A DNA stretch of 64,000 nt from Methanosarcina barkeri str. Wiesmoor (GCF_000969985.1 NZ_CP009526.1:1612001-1676000); one strand, 5' to 3'. Shown: positions 16,995 to 26,065, counted from the first letter of the stretch. The notes: generated from the sequence alone by a model not told the origin. Program-made: numbers and translations.

Positions 16995-18341
16995 ATGAAG
17001 GTTATAATTATTGGTGGAGGGGAAGTAGGTTATCACATCGCAAAGGCTCTTTCCCCCAAAAATGATGTAATAATTATTGAAAATAATGAAGAAGCATCAA
17101 AACGGGCAGACGAACTTGATGTTCTTGTTATCGAAGGAAATGGGGCAAATGCTGAGATCCTATCAAATATTCTTCAAGATACTGATTTGCTTGTAGCTGT
17201 GACCGGCATAGATGAGGTTAACATTGTAGCCTGCATGACCGCCAAGCTGATTACCCGAGGAAAGCCTGGATGGAAGGAAACTAAAACTATTGCCAGAGTC
17301 AGCAACCCGGATTATATTGATTCGCCTGTAACCTCAAGGGCTCAGGTTGGAGTCGATCTCATGATCTGTCCTGAACTTTCACTTGCCTCCGAAGTTGCTG
17401 AGATTCTGTCAAGTCCATCCGCGATAAGTGCCGAAATGTTTGCCGATGGAAAAGTCCGGATGACTGAGTTTGCAATAAGGCCCGAAAGCAAACTTGTAGG
17501 AAAGCAGATTCAGGACCTCAAGCTTGCTGACTGTTGCATTGTTAGTGCGATTTTTCGAGGGCATGAAATAATTATTCCTCATGGAAACGACCTAATTAGC
17601 GCAAACGACCATATGGTAGTTGTGGGTAAGCCTGAATCTATGGAAGGGCTAGGCAATAGTTTAGGGAGCCAGGTACCCCACAAAAACAGAATTCTTCTCA
17701 TAGGCTGTGGTATTGTAGGATTTTATCTCGCCAAACTGATAGACAAAGACGAAAATGCCGACCTTAAAATTATCGAGTACAAAAAGAGCCGCTGCATAGA
17801 AGTGGCAGAGATGCTTGAAAATGCTCTTATTTTAAATGGAGACGGCACTGACATCAGTCTACTCAGGGAGGAAGGCATTGAGAACATGGACGTTATTATC
17901 TCGGTTACGGACAGCGATGAGAAAAATCTCTTGTGTGCTCTTCTTGGAAAGCAACTGGGTGCAAAGAAAGTGATTGCCAGGGCTGACCGCTCTGACTACC
18001 TGCCCCTCTTTGAAATGGTTGGCATAGACCTGGCAGTCAGTCCCAGGGAAGCTACTGTAAACGAGGTACTTAAGCTTACAATGGGTAGAGGAATACAAAC
18101 CCTGGCGACCATTGAAGGCGAAAAGGCGGAAATCATAGAGTATACGGCTTCCAAGAGCTCAAAAATTGTCGGAAAACCTTTAAATAAGGTAAAATTCCCA
18201 AGGGGAGCTCTTATTAATATGGTAGTTCGTGGGAAAGACACCATAGTCCCTAGAGGGGACTTCGTCGTTCAAGATCAGGATAGAGTGGTTATCTTTTCCA
18301 TGGCTTCTGCAATGTCAGAAATAGAAAAATTTTTTAGATAA
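16995..18341 (+). CDS. trkA: TrkA, potassium uptake regulatory subunit (copy 1)
   Basis: This is a 448-residue cytoplasmic protein with two RCK modules, as usual for TrkA. The first Rossmann fold starts MKVIIIGGGEVGYHIAK and the second near residue 233 (ILLIGCGIVGFYLAK). Each is followed by a TrkA-C ligand-binding subdomain. It binds NAD(H)/nucleotides and gates the TrkH channel. trkH begins immediately downstream. A second trkA of the same length (448) occurs at 24719 with very high similarity, so the pair arose by duplication. Confidence 0.93.
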   Translation: MKVIIIGGGEVGYHIAKALSPKNDVIIIENNEEASKRADELDVLVIEGNGANAEILSNILQDTDLLVAVTGIDEVNIVACMTAKLITRGKPGWKETKTIARVSNPDYIDSPVTSRAQVGVDLMICPELSLASEVAEILSSPSAISAEMFADGKVRMTEFAIRPESKLVGKQIQDLKLADCCIVSAIFRGHEIIIPHGNDLISANDHMVVVGKPESMEGLGNSLGSQVPHKNRILLIGCGIVGFYLAKLIDKDENADLKIIEYKKSRCIEVAEMLENALILNGDGTDISLLREEGIENMDVIISVTDSDEKNLLCALLGKQLGAKKVIARADRSDYLPLFEMVGIDLAVSPREATVNEVLKLTMGRGIQTLATIEGEKAEIIEYTASKSSKIVGKPLNKVKFPRGALINMVVRGKDTIVPRGDFVVQDQDRVVIFSMASAMSEIEKFFR

Positions 18342-18365
18342 TCTTTGGGAGGAAGGTGGTTTCTT

Positions 18366-19796
18366 ATAGATAACAGCGCAGTCTTTAATGCATTAGGAAA
18401 AATTCTTTTCCTTCTGGCATTTACAATGCTTGTTCCCCTTTTAGTAGCCTTTTACTACCGGGAACCTCTTGTCCCCTTTATTGTTTCCTTTTTCATAACA
18501 CTTGTTTCTGGCTTGCTTCTCATGCGATTCAAAGGTCGTGAGGATTGGCAGCAAAAAGAGGCCCTTGCCATTGTGGCTTTGAGCTGGCTTGCAGCAGCTA
18601 TTTTCGGGGCTATTCCTTTTCTTTTTGAAGGAGTTTCTTTTATTGATGCAGTTTTTGAATCAATGTCGGGTTTTACTTCAACGGGTTCTTCAATTCTTAC
18701 GAATATAGAGAGCTATTCAAGAGGACTTCTTTTCTGGCGGTCTTTTACCGCCTGGCTTGGAGGCATGGGAATCATTGTACTTTTCATAGCAGTTCTGCCA
18801 AAGCTCGGAGTTGCCGGCCGTCAGCTGTTCAGGGCTGAGGCTCCAGGTCCTACTGAAGATAAACTGAAGCCAAGAATCCGGGAAACTGCAAGGATTCTAT
18901 GGACGCTCTACATTCTTATCTCTGCTCTTGAAGTTGTGGCTCTATTTCTGGGTGGAATGTCCCTTTACGATGCTCTCAATCATTCTTTTGCCTGTATGGC
19001 TTGTGGGGGATTTTCTACTTATAATGCAGGAATAGAAGCTTTTCACAGTCCTATTATTGAATTTATTCTCACATTTTTCATGTTTATTGCTGGGGCTAAC
19101 TTTGCTCTTTATTACCGGGTGATTCGTGTCAATAAGTTTGCTCTCTTTCGAGACGAGGAATTCAAGGCCTATTCTTTTTTTATCCTCGGTTTCACGGGTT
19201 TACTTACACTGGTTCTATTCAAAGATATGGGATTCTCTCCATTCAATTCTTTTCGTTATGCCATATTTCAGATAACCTCTGTTATGACAGCCACTGGCTT
19301 TGCTTCAACGGATTTTAATATGTGGAAGGACTCAGCAAAAATTCTGGTTCTTTCAGTCATGTTTATCGGAGGCTGTGCGGGTTCTACAGGCGGTGGCATG
19401 AAGGTTGTACGTTTTCTGTTGATGTTAAAATATGCAAGGAGAGAACTCTTCAAATTTGTTCATCCTCGACTCGTCAGGTCTATCCGGTTAAATAATAAAG
19501 CAGTACCGGAAGACATTTTACAGTCAATTCTCTCTTTTGTTGTGCTTTATATAGGAGTTTTTGTTGTAGGTACAGTGCTTCTAACACTACTGGGAGTTGA
19601 TATGGTAAGCTCGGTTACAGCTTCGATAACGACTCTCGGAAATATAGGTCCTGGTTTTAACATTGTCGGGCCTATGGCAAATTTTGAATCAATCCCACTG
19701 CTAGGCAAAATTATTCTTATCAGTAATATGTGGGTAGGCAGGCTAGAGGTTTATACCGTGCTTGTACTCTTTACAAGGGAATTCTGGCACTCATAA
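18366..19796 (+). CDS. trkH: TrkH, potassium transporter membrane subunit (copy 1), likely AUA start
   Basis: This is a membrane protein with the four TrkH pore repeats: SGFTSTGSS, ACGGFSTY, TATGFAS and TLGNIGPGFN. It forms the K+ path gated by TrkA. The only ordinary in-frame start is TTG at 18345, but the ribosome site GGAGGAAGGTGG lies after it. The first residue that aligns with the ATG of the second TrkH copy is Ile encoded by ATA at 18366. That codon lies 6 bases after AGGTGG and gives exactly 476 residues, the same as copy 2. I therefore place the start at this ATA. If only TTG is allowed, the gene starts at 18345. Confidence 0.85.
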   Translation: MDNSAVFNALGKILFLLAFTMLVPLLVAFYYREPLVPFIVSFFITLVSGLLLMRFKGREDWQQKEALAIVALSWLAAAIFGAIPFLFEGVSFIDAVFESMSGFTSTGSSILTNIESYSRGLLFWRSFTAWLGGMGIIVLFIAVLPKLGVAGRQLFRAEAPGPTEDKLKPRIRETARILWTLYILISALEVVALFLGGMSLYDALNHSFACMACGGFSTYNAGIEAFHSPIIEFILTFFMFIAGANFALYYRVIRVNKFALFRDEEFKAYSFFILGFTGLLTLVLFKDMGFSPFNSFRYAIFQITSVMTATGFASTDFNMWKDSAKILVLSVMFIGGCAGSTGGGMKVVRFLLMLKYARRELFKFVHPRLVRSIRLNNKAVPEDILQSILSFVVLYIGVFVVGTVLLTLLGVDMVSSVTASITTLGNIGPGFNIVGPMANFESIPLLGKIILISNMWVGRLEVYTVLVLFTREFWHS

Positions 19797-20106
19797 AGAG
19801 AATTGTGGAAAAAAAAAGGAGTATTAAAATGCTGTTTTATCCTAAAATAATTTCGAGAATTGTGAAAAAAAGATACTGTACAATCTTCGAGGGCTGACCA
19901 TTTGACTGGTTTCAGTGCATGCTGAAAATTTATCTTAGTTCCTGTAGACTACCACGAGCCAGAAAAGTCCCTAACTTTGAGACCCTATCTGAAGATTCTA
20001 TAATATATTTTTTAATGTGGGTAGGATCTAAATTTCTTCTCGTATCTTATATGTCACATTTGTAAAATGACTTTAAATTATTTACTCAAATTGACAAAGA
20101 GTTGAT
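19797..20106. other. Spacer after trkH copy 1
   Basis: No gene is seen. A near-duplicate gagaattgtg(g)aaaaaaa occurs at about 19798 and 19856. Confidence 0.4.
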
Positions 20107-20775
20107 TTATTGCGTGGCTAGATATAGGAAATAAAGGCCGATTATTATAATTGATACTCCTATTACTCTATCCATGAGGTCACCACTCATTCTGGTGGTT
20201 TCCTTAATTTTTTTACCTATTGAACCACCAATAGAGCTGATCACCATAAGAGGAATACTTAGACCAATAGCGTATATTAACATAGTAAGTGTCCCTTGAA
20301 GCGGCGTTTGATACAATCCTATATAAGTTAATACAATTATTAGCATCGGAGCACCTCTACCTATTGTAATTGCCCCAAAAGAAAGCCCAAGTAAGAATGC
20401 TCCCATTATTGTGTAAGAGTTAGGTAATTTAAAAAAATTGTACATGCTTCGTATTGGTGGTTTGTAAACATGTAATAGTTGTAATCCCATTGCAATCATT
20501 AATATACCACCAATTGCCCAAGCGATTGCACTATTTAAAAACAATATATATTTACCAATGTATCCAGCAATAAATCCAAGCGGCAATAGTACTAGCACAG
20601 TGCCTATTGAAAATGAGAAAACTAGTTTAAGTATGTTCAAAAGTGATAAGTTTGTTTTTCCGCTTGTAAGGTAACCTATTAATCCTAAGCATAACACGCT
20701 ATTACATGGGCAGATACCTGCTAGTAGCCCAAAAACAAATATACCAGTTACAGAAGGGTCAAATGTTGCTGTCAT
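20107..20775 (-). CDS. CcdA/DsbD-like cytochrome c biogenesis transmembrane protein
   Basis: This is a 222-residue protein with six likely membrane helices and the family pattern GLLAGICPCNSVLCLGLIGY near residue 17, including a CPC motif. The second half has GRGAPMLIIVLTY. CcdA-type proteins carry reducing power across the membrane by thiol exchange; here the second conserved Cys position is changed (GRGAP), so function as a sulfur-compound transporter is also possible. It is transcribed away from an ArsR-rhodanese regulator and shares with it a spacer containing a 36-bp palindrome. Codon use is more AT-rich than in flanking genes, suggesting acquisition. Confidence 0.8.
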   Translation of the reverse strand: MTATFDPSVTGIFVFGLLAGICPCNSVLCLGLIGYLTSGKTNLSLLNILKLVFSFSIGTVLVLLPLGFIAGYIGKYILFLNSAIAWAIGGILMIAMGLQLLHVYKPPIRSMYNFFKLPNSYTIMGAFLLGLSFGAITIGRGAPMLIIVLTYIGLYQTPLQGTLTMLIYAIGLSIPLMVISSIGGSIGKKIKETTRMSGDLMDRVIGVSIIIIGLYFLYLATQ

Positions 20776-20942
20776 AAGCTCATCCTATTAGATTAATTAA
20801 TTCCGTATCCAACTGTAAATCTATCTCATTTAGGGCGCAACTAGAAAATCCTAAATTTCGTACTTGTCTAGATTTCAGATAGTAAAATCTTAGCGTACGA
20901 TATTTAGAATCTGATGGCAGCATCCCATTTAGGACCTGTAGA

Positions 20943-20978
20943 ATTTAAATATTCAATTGATCAATTGAATATTTAAAT
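20943..20978. promoter_or_regulatory. 36-bp perfect palindrome, candidate ArsR operator
   Basis: The sequence is perfectly self-complementary, centred between 20960 and 20961 on TTGA|TCAA. It lies between the divergent ccdA-like and arsR-rhodanese genes and contains the AT-rich imperfect dyads favoured by ArsR/SmtB repressors. Confidence 0.7.
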
Positions 20979-21060
20979 CATATGGTAAAATTGTATTTAA
21001 GCATAACGATGAATTACGACTTAGAACAGATAAAAAAACGAGATGAATCAGGAAGTTTTT

Positions 21061-21765
21061 ATGGAAAAAGAAACCCGTGTGTTTAAAGATAGCGTTTATG
21101 CGCAGCTCGCCAGAATCGGAAAGGCTATTTCAAGTCCTCGAAGACTGGAGATATTGGACATTTTGATGCAGGGATCCAAAACGGTCGAAACAATCGCCCG
21201 TGAAACGGATATGAGTGTTGCAAATACATCCCAGCATCTGCAAACTCTGCTTGAATCCAGGTTGGTAGAGTATGAGAAGCGTGGAGTTTACTCATATTAC
21301 AAATTGGCAGATCGAAAGGTGGCGAATTTCATCTTATCTTTACAGCTTTTAGCCGAAAAGCGTATTACGGAACTTCAAAAGCTTCGGGAGGAAATTTACA
21401 CTAACAGAGATAATATAGAACAAATAAAAATGAGTGAACTCATTGTCAGAATGAAAGAAGGCAATGTGACTTTAATTGATGTAAGGCCGAAAGAAGAATA
21501 TGAGATGATGCACATTCCAGGAGCTAATTCTATTCCTCTCGAAGATTTGGAAAAGCATTTAGCTACTTTACCTATAAATCAAGAAATTGTTGCTTATTGC
21601 CGTGGTCGTTGCTGCTTACTGTCTGTAGAAGCAGTGGAGATATTAAGAGCTCATGGCTTTAAAGCTGTGCGTTTGGAGGCAAGCGTTCAGGAATGGCTTT
21701 CACAAAATGATGATGAATATAATAACGCTCATAATTGCTGCAACAAAAAAAACAGCATTATCTAA
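21061..21765 (+). CDS. ArsR-type regulator fused to a rhodanese domain
   Basis: This is a 234-residue fusion. The N-terminal half is an ArsR winged helix (about 10-90, with SSPRRLEILDILMQG and VANTSQHLQTLLESRLVEY). The C-terminal half (about 120-225) is a rhodanese domain with VTLIDVRPKEEYEMMHIPGA and the active-site loop YCRGRCCLLS. Such fusions are thought to sense persulfide or reactive sulfur through the rhodanese cysteine. The ATG at 21061 has GGAAG upstream; ATG 21043 is possible. It is divergent from the CcdA-like gene and probably controls it through the palindrome between them. Confidence 0.88.
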   Translation: MEKETRVFKDSVYAQLARIGKAISSPRRLEILDILMQGSKTVETIARETDMSVANTSQHLQTLLESRLVEYEKRGVYSYYKLADRKVANFILSLQLLAEKRITELQKLREEIYTNRDNIEQIKMSELIVRMKEGNVTLIDVRPKEEYEMMHIPGANSIPLEDLEKHLATLPINQEIVAYCRGRCCLLSVEAVEILRAHGFKAVRLEASVQEWLSQNDDEYNNAHNCCNKKNSII

Positions 21766-22286
21766 TGAAATGTTGCATTAATTAACCTAATGACTATAGA
21801 TAATTAGGATATGGCAGTGTATCGAATTTTCTGTAAATTCAGAGTCAAATTTTTGTATACTGATCATAATTCAGTTCTTTCGATGTTGGATTCTCCAACG
21901 ACTAATTTATTAATATTTTTGATTTTACATAAAAATTGACACACTACCACGGATATTTATATGAAGGGTTCTGTTGCATAAAATCTAGATTTTTTACAAA
22001 ATCAGTTAAAACCTTCACAATTAGAAAAGGTAACCGTTCTCACCACTCGGCCTAAACACTTATTTTTCTCGATGTCTGCAGACTCCGAGAAAAATGCCTA
22101 TGTGTTTATCATAGAATTTTTGCATTTGATGAAAGTTTATCGAAGGAATCAAGAAAATTCTGATATGATGTATAACAGCTGGGTTTACACTCTTATAGCC
22201 AAAAAAACGAACCTTTAATAAAAGTTCGTATTTTAGTTCTTATAGAATATGCGAAACCATTTCAGGATAGAACAGGAATAATTACA
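21766..22286. other. Spacer between ArsR-rhodanese and HAD genes
   Basis: Mostly non-coding. At about 21965 the string ggttctgttgcataaaatc resembles a terminal sequence of IS6-type elements (GGTTCTGTTGCA), but no transposase remains. A 48-codon ORF lies at 22072-22218. Confidence 0.35.
22072..22218 (+). CDS. Possible 48-residue hypothetical protein
   Basis: ATG opens MSADSEKNAYVFIIEFLHLM and the frame continues to NSWVYTLIAKKTNL. No ribosome site and no known family. It may be the end of a lost gene. Confidence 0.22.
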   Translation: MSADSEKNAYVFIIEFLHLMKVYRRNQENSDMMYNSWVYTLIAKKTNL

Positions 22287-22976
22287 ATGCAGAAAAAATA
22301 TCTTCTGTGGGACTTTGATAATACATTGGCATATCGGGATGGAATGTGGGGGCAAACTATATACGATCTATTACAGGAACATGGATACAGCAGCATTAGA
22401 CTTGAGGATATTCGTCCACTTCTTACCAGAGGATTTCCCTGGCACACTCCGGAAATATCTCACGAAGAGTTTTTTGGAGGAATCCAATGGTGGGATTACA
22501 TGACATTGCACTTTTCTAAAATAATACATCAACTTGGGATTAATGAAAGATTATCATCCGAAATTGCAGGTCAAATAAAAATAAAATACTTAGATACTAC
22601 AAAATGGCATCTTTATGATGATACAATTCCCTGTTTAGAAAGAGCGATAAGTAAAGACTATGAAAATATAATAGTCTCAAATCATGTACCTGAATTATCC
22701 AGTCTGGTTAGAGATTTAGGAATAAATAAGTATTTCATTCAGGTATATTCGTCAGCACATTTAGGGTATGAAAAGCCAAATATCCAGATGTACAGGAGAG
22801 TGCTTGACAAACTTGAAGATACTAGTGAAGTAACAATGATTGGTGATAGTTACATTGCAGATGTCGAAGGGGCAATAAATGCAGGAATTAAAGCAATACT
22901 GGTAAGAAAAGAGAACACTCACAACTATCAAAACTACTGTAAAAGTTTAGATGAGATCTATGATATCTTGCTATAG
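22287..22976 (+). CDS. HAD-superfamily hydrolase
   Basis: This is a 229-residue phosphatase-like protein with all four HAD motifs: LLWDFDNTLAYRD (nucleophile D9 and acid D11), IIVSNHVPE (motif II), GYEKPN (motif III lysine) and MIGDSYIADVEGA (motif IV). The cap insert after motif I is helical, as in subfamily I enzymes of the phosphoglycolate-phosphatase type. The substrate is unknown. The ATG follows CAGGAA. It stands alone between spacers rich in short repeats. Confidence 0.85.
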   Translation: MQKKYLLWDFDNTLAYRDGMWGQTIYDLLQEHGYSSIRLEDIRPLLTRGFPWHTPEISHEEFFGGIQWWDYMTLHFSKIIHQLGINERLSSEIAGQIKIKYLDTTKWHLYDDTIPCLERAISKDYENIIVSNHVPELSSLVRDLGINKYFIQVYSSAHLGYEKPNIQMYRRVLDKLEDTSEVTMIGDSYIADVEGAINAGIKAILVRKENTHNYQNYCKSLDEIYDILL

Positions 22977-23088
22977 GGAAATGCAAAACCTTAAACAAAT
23001 GTCTGAATATCATTCTTTTAACAGTAGTATTTTACACTGGTAATACACCGCAACGGTGCGCTCTTACTTCTTCCAATAGCTTTCGTTT

Positions 23089-23176
23089 TTCAATTGTTTT
23101 AACTTATTAGGGTTTCTTCCTTCAATTGTTTTAACTTATCAGGGTTTCTTCCTTCAATTGTTTTAACTTATCAGGG
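23089..23176. repeat. 32-bp tandem repeat, about 2.8 copies
   Basis: ttcaattgttttaacttat followed by Yagggtttcttcc, starting at 23089, 23121 and 23153. It lies in the spacer before modA. Confidence 0.88.
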
Positions 23177-23238
23177 CGTCGTCCAGAATCTTGATTCGCA
23201 CTTGATGTAAAAAATCAAGCACATTCAGCGTTGTTACC

Positions 23239-23276
23239 TGTTTAGTGTTTTATACACGTGTTTAGTGTTTTATACA
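23239..23276. repeat. 20-bp spaced direct repeat
   Basis: tgtttagtgttttataca occurs at 23239-23256 and 23259-23276. Each copy includes a TATA-like element, possibly doubling a promoter. Confidence 0.8.
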
Positions 23277-23351
23277 GTAGGGGTTTAATGCTATTGATTT
23301 TTCAATTCAACCACATAAGTTCTATATCCACATAAGTTCTCTATTTACACA

Positions 23352-23395
23352 CAAGCTTGTATCATGTGGGGGTCAAGCTTGTGTCATGTGGGGGT
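23352..23395. repeat. 22-bp duplication covering the modA ribosome site
   Basis: caagcttgtRtcatgtgggg followed by gt is present twice back to back. The second copy supplies GGGGGTG, 6 bases before the modA ATG; the first copy repeats the ribosome site without a start codon. Confidence 0.85.
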
Positions 23396-23401
23396 GAAAT
23401 A

Positions 23402-24220
23402 ATGAGAAAAGAACTGATAATTCTGTTAGTATTGTTAAGTGCATCTCTTGCAATAGGATGCGCTGGTCAGAAAGGTGAAGCTCCAAATACAACGGTGACT
23501 CCAGCAACTCCAGGTGCAGCAGGGTCTGAAGTTATAACTGTTTCTGCGGCTGCCAGCCTTACAGAAGCTTTTACGAATATTAAATACCAGTTTGAGAAAG
23601 AAAACCCTGGAACGAATGTAAACCTTAATTTTGCAAGTTCGGGTAACCTGCGCAGGCAGATTGAAGGAGGAGCTCCTGTCGATGTTTTTGCTTCAGCTGA
23701 TGAGGCTCAAATGAATATGCTTGCAAATGAATCACTTATCGTAAACAATTCAAGAAAAGACTTTGCTCAAAATTCACTTGTGCTTATTGTCCCTGAAAAC
23801 AGTGCTCTTAATATCACTGGAGTAAAAGATCTGGCTGACCCTGAAGTTAAGAGACTCGGCGTTGGAAATCCTGATACGGTCCCTGTTGGAAATTATACAC
23901 GTACAGCATTGACTGAGGCGGGTTTGTGGAGTCAGCTCGAAAATAAGATGGTATTTGCTGAAGATGTCAAACAGGTACTCACATACGTGGAAAGAGGAGA
24001 AGTTGACGCAGGGTTCGTATACACAAGCGACGCAAAAACTGCAGAACCAGGGACTGTCAGAATCATTACAACCGTGCCTGTTAGTATTCCTGTTAAGTAT
24101 CCGATAGCTGTGATTTCTTCTTCCGAACATAAAGAAGAATCTCAGAAGTTCATTGATTTCGTAACCGGGAAAGAAGGACAGGATATACTGAAAAAATATG
24201 GTTTTGTTTCCCAATCTTGA
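23402..24220 (+). CDS. modA: ModA-like molybdate/tungstate-binding lipoprotein
   Basis: This 272-residue protein starts with a lipoprotein signal peptide (LLVLLSASLAIGC, cysteine at about residue 20) and a Thr/Pro linker. A complete ModA domain follows: VSAAASLTEAFTNIKYQFE, then NFASSGNLRRQIEGGAPVDVF, then GNPDTVPVGNYTRTAL. These residues bind the oxyanion outside the membrane. The start at 23402 has an ideal GGGGGTG site. No ModB permease or ModC ATPase gene is nearby, so it is an orphan that must borrow a transporter encoded elsewhere. Confidence 0.88.
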   Translation: MRKELIILLVLLSASLAIGCAGQKGEAPNTTVTPATPGAAGSEVITVSAAASLTEAFTNIKYQFEKENPGTNVNLNFASSGNLRRQIEGGAPVDVFASADEAQMNMLANESLIVNNSRKDFAQNSLVLIVPENSALNITGVKDLADPEVKRLGVGNPDTVPVGNYTRTALTEAGLWSQLENKMVFAEDVKQVLTYVERGEVDAGFVYTSDAKTAEPGTVRIITTVPVSIPVKYPIAVISSSEHKEESQKFIDFVTGKEGQDILKKYGFVSQS

Positions 24221-24226
24221 TGAACT

Positions 24227-24555
24227 GCCACTAAGCTAAAGACTTAGCGGCTTCCTAATTCATAGATGACTATCGGCATCTCCAAAGGCTTTAATTCCGG
24301 CTGAACCATCCGTACTGAGTCTCGCTCTTTCGCTCGTTTCGGCTTTACGTAGTTACTTACGTAGTTACAAGCTAGAATCGAAGGTTTTTCTACGACCTGC
24401 TGAGCCTGATGGCAGACTCTTGACTAAAAGTTGCTTGGTTTTCACATGCCTTAATCTAGTATTAAATTATCCGATGGTCTGTATGAAGTTAAAGAATAAT
24501 GAAAAGAATAAAGGAGAAGTTGATGCTTATATCCCCTGAGCTAAAGACTCAGGGG
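24227..24555. mobile_element. IS200/IS605-like remnant bracketed by hairpins
   Basis: Two hairpins with the same loop CTAAAGA lie at 24227-24251 (stem GCCACTAAG/CTTAGCGGC) and 24533-24555 (stem CCCCTGAG/CTCAGGGG). This form is typical of the ends and guide-RNA tails of IS200/IS605 (TnpB) elements. The minus strand just before the first hairpin reads SVRMVQPELKPLEMPIVIYE and then stops, which looks like a decayed TnpB C-terminus. No intact tnpA or tnpB is present. Family assignment is from memory of such tails. Confidence 0.5.
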
Positions 24556-24718
24556 GTTTTACATTTCGTCATATAAAATACATGTCTAAAACACTCTGAA
24601 CCTTTATTTCTCTATAGAAAGGATGCTCCTTAGAATATGCTCGTTTAAGTTTTCTTTTCCAAAGAATACTTAAGCAGGTTAAACTATCTAGAATCAAGCT
24701 TTTTTTCGAGGGAACCTT

Positions 24719-26065
24719 ATGAAAGCAATAGTGATAGGAGCAGGCGAGGTAGGATATCATATTGCAAAGTTTCTTTCCGCCACGCACGACGTAATCGTTG
24801 TTGAAAAAAAGGAGGAAGTCGCACGAAAGGCAGATGAACTCGATGTCCAGGTTCTTGAAGGAAATGGTGCAAATGCTGATATTCTCGCCAATATTATTCA
24901 CGATGCGGATATTTTAGTGGCTGTCACAGGAATTGATGAAGTTAACATCGTTGCCTGCATGACTGCAAAACTGATCATAAGATCTCATTCCGGATGGAAA
25001 GAAACAAAAACAATTGCAAGGGTTAGCAACCCTGATTATATCGATGTGCCTGTTACCTCAAGATCTCAGGTTGGAGTCGATATAATGATCTGTCCTGAAC
25101 TTGCTCTCGCCTCGGAGGTTGCCGAGGTCCTTTCGAGCCCATCAGCTATAGATACGGAGGTCTTTGCTGGAGGAAAAGTTCAGATGATGGAATTTGCCAT
25201 CCGTCCTGACAGCAAGCTTATAGGAAAGCAGATTCAGGATCTCAAGCTTGATGATTCCTGCATTGTAAGTGCAATCTTCAGGAAGCAGGAAATCGTTATT
25301 CCTCATGGGGACGACGTCATTGACGCAAACGACCATATGGTAGTTGTAGGCAAGCCCAGAGCTCTGGAAGAACTTGGCCGCGTTTTCGGGAATGTGGAGC
25401 CTCACAGAAATAGGATTCTCCTCATAGGCTGCGGTATTGTGGGATTTTATCTTGCCGAATTGATAGACAAAGATGAGAATGCAGACCTTAAGATTATCGA
25501 GTACAAAAAGAGCCGCTGTATAGAAGTGGCCGAGGTGCTGGAAAATGCCCTTATTTTAAATGGGGACGGCACTGATGTCAACCTGCTCAGGGAAGAGAAT
25601 ATCGAAGATATGGATGTCGTGCTCGCAGTTACGGACAATGACGAAAAAAATCTTCTGTGCTCGCTTCTGGCAAAGCAAATGGGGGCAAAGAAAGTGATCG
25701 CAAGAGCTGACCGCCCTGACTATGTTCCTCTTTTTGAAATGATCGGAATTGATATGGCAGTCAGTCCCAGGGAAGCAACTGTAAACGAAGTCCTTAAGCT
25801 TACAATGGGAAAAGGTATCGAAAAGCTTACCATGCTGGAAGGCGAAAAGGCAGAAATTATCGAGTACACTACTTCAAGGTACTCAAAAATCATAGGAAAA
25901 TCCCTCGAAAAGGTCAAATTCCCTAAAGATGCAATAGTCACCACTGTCGTTCATAATGATGATATCATCATACCTAGAGGAGACTCTGTAATTCGGGAAG
26001 GAGATCAGGTAATAGTTTTTGCTCTTTCTTCCGCTGTTTCGGCGGTGGAGAAATTTTTTAAGTAA
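24719..26065 (+). CDS. trkA: TrkA, potassium uptake regulatory subunit (copy 2)
   Basis: This is a 448-residue paralogue of the TrkA at 16995 with the same two Rossmann-fold RCK modules (MKAIVIGAGEVGYHIAK and ILLIGCGIVGFYLAE near 233). Long stretches are identical to copy 1, for example the segments around DADILVAVTGIDEVNIVACM and LKIIEYKKSRCIEVAE. It should gate the TrkH encoded 55 bp downstream. The ATG directly follows a short GAGGGAA ribosome site. Confidence 0.93.
   Translation: MKAIVIGAGEVGYHIAKFLSATHDVIVVEKKEEVARKADELDVQVLEGNGANADILANIIHDADILVAVTGIDEVNIVACMTAKLIIRSHSGWKETKTIARVSNPDYIDVPVTSRSQVGVDIMICPELALASEVAEVLSSPSAIDTEVFAGGKVQMMEFAIRPDSKLIGKQIQDLKLDDSCIVSAIFRKQEIVIPHGDDVIDANDHMVVVGKPRALEELGRVFGNVEPHRNRILLIGCGIVGFYLAELIDKDENADLKIIEYKKSRCIEVAEVLENALILNGDGTDVNLLREENIEDMDVVLAVTDNDEKNLLCSLLAKQMGAKKVIARADRPDYVPLFEMIGIDMAVSPREATVNEVLKLTMGKGIEKLTMLEGEKAEIIEYTTSRYSKIIGKSLEKVKFPKDAIVTTVVHNDDIIIPRGDSVIREGDQVIVFALSSAVSAVEKFFK

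Noticed and set aside
16802-17065. 87-codon frame with hydrophobic N-terminus upstream of trkA
   Set aside because: It runs into the trkA coding region in another frame, lacks a ribosome site and has a biased composition explained by AT-rich DNA.
21960-21985. IS6-type insertion sequence end
   Set aside because: Only about 12 bases match the remembered terminus; there is no partner end, target duplication or transposase.
23357-23401. Start of modA at 23357
   Set aside because: The upstream codons fall within a 22-bp duplication and would precede the lipoprotein signal peptide; ATG 23402 has an ideal ribosome site.
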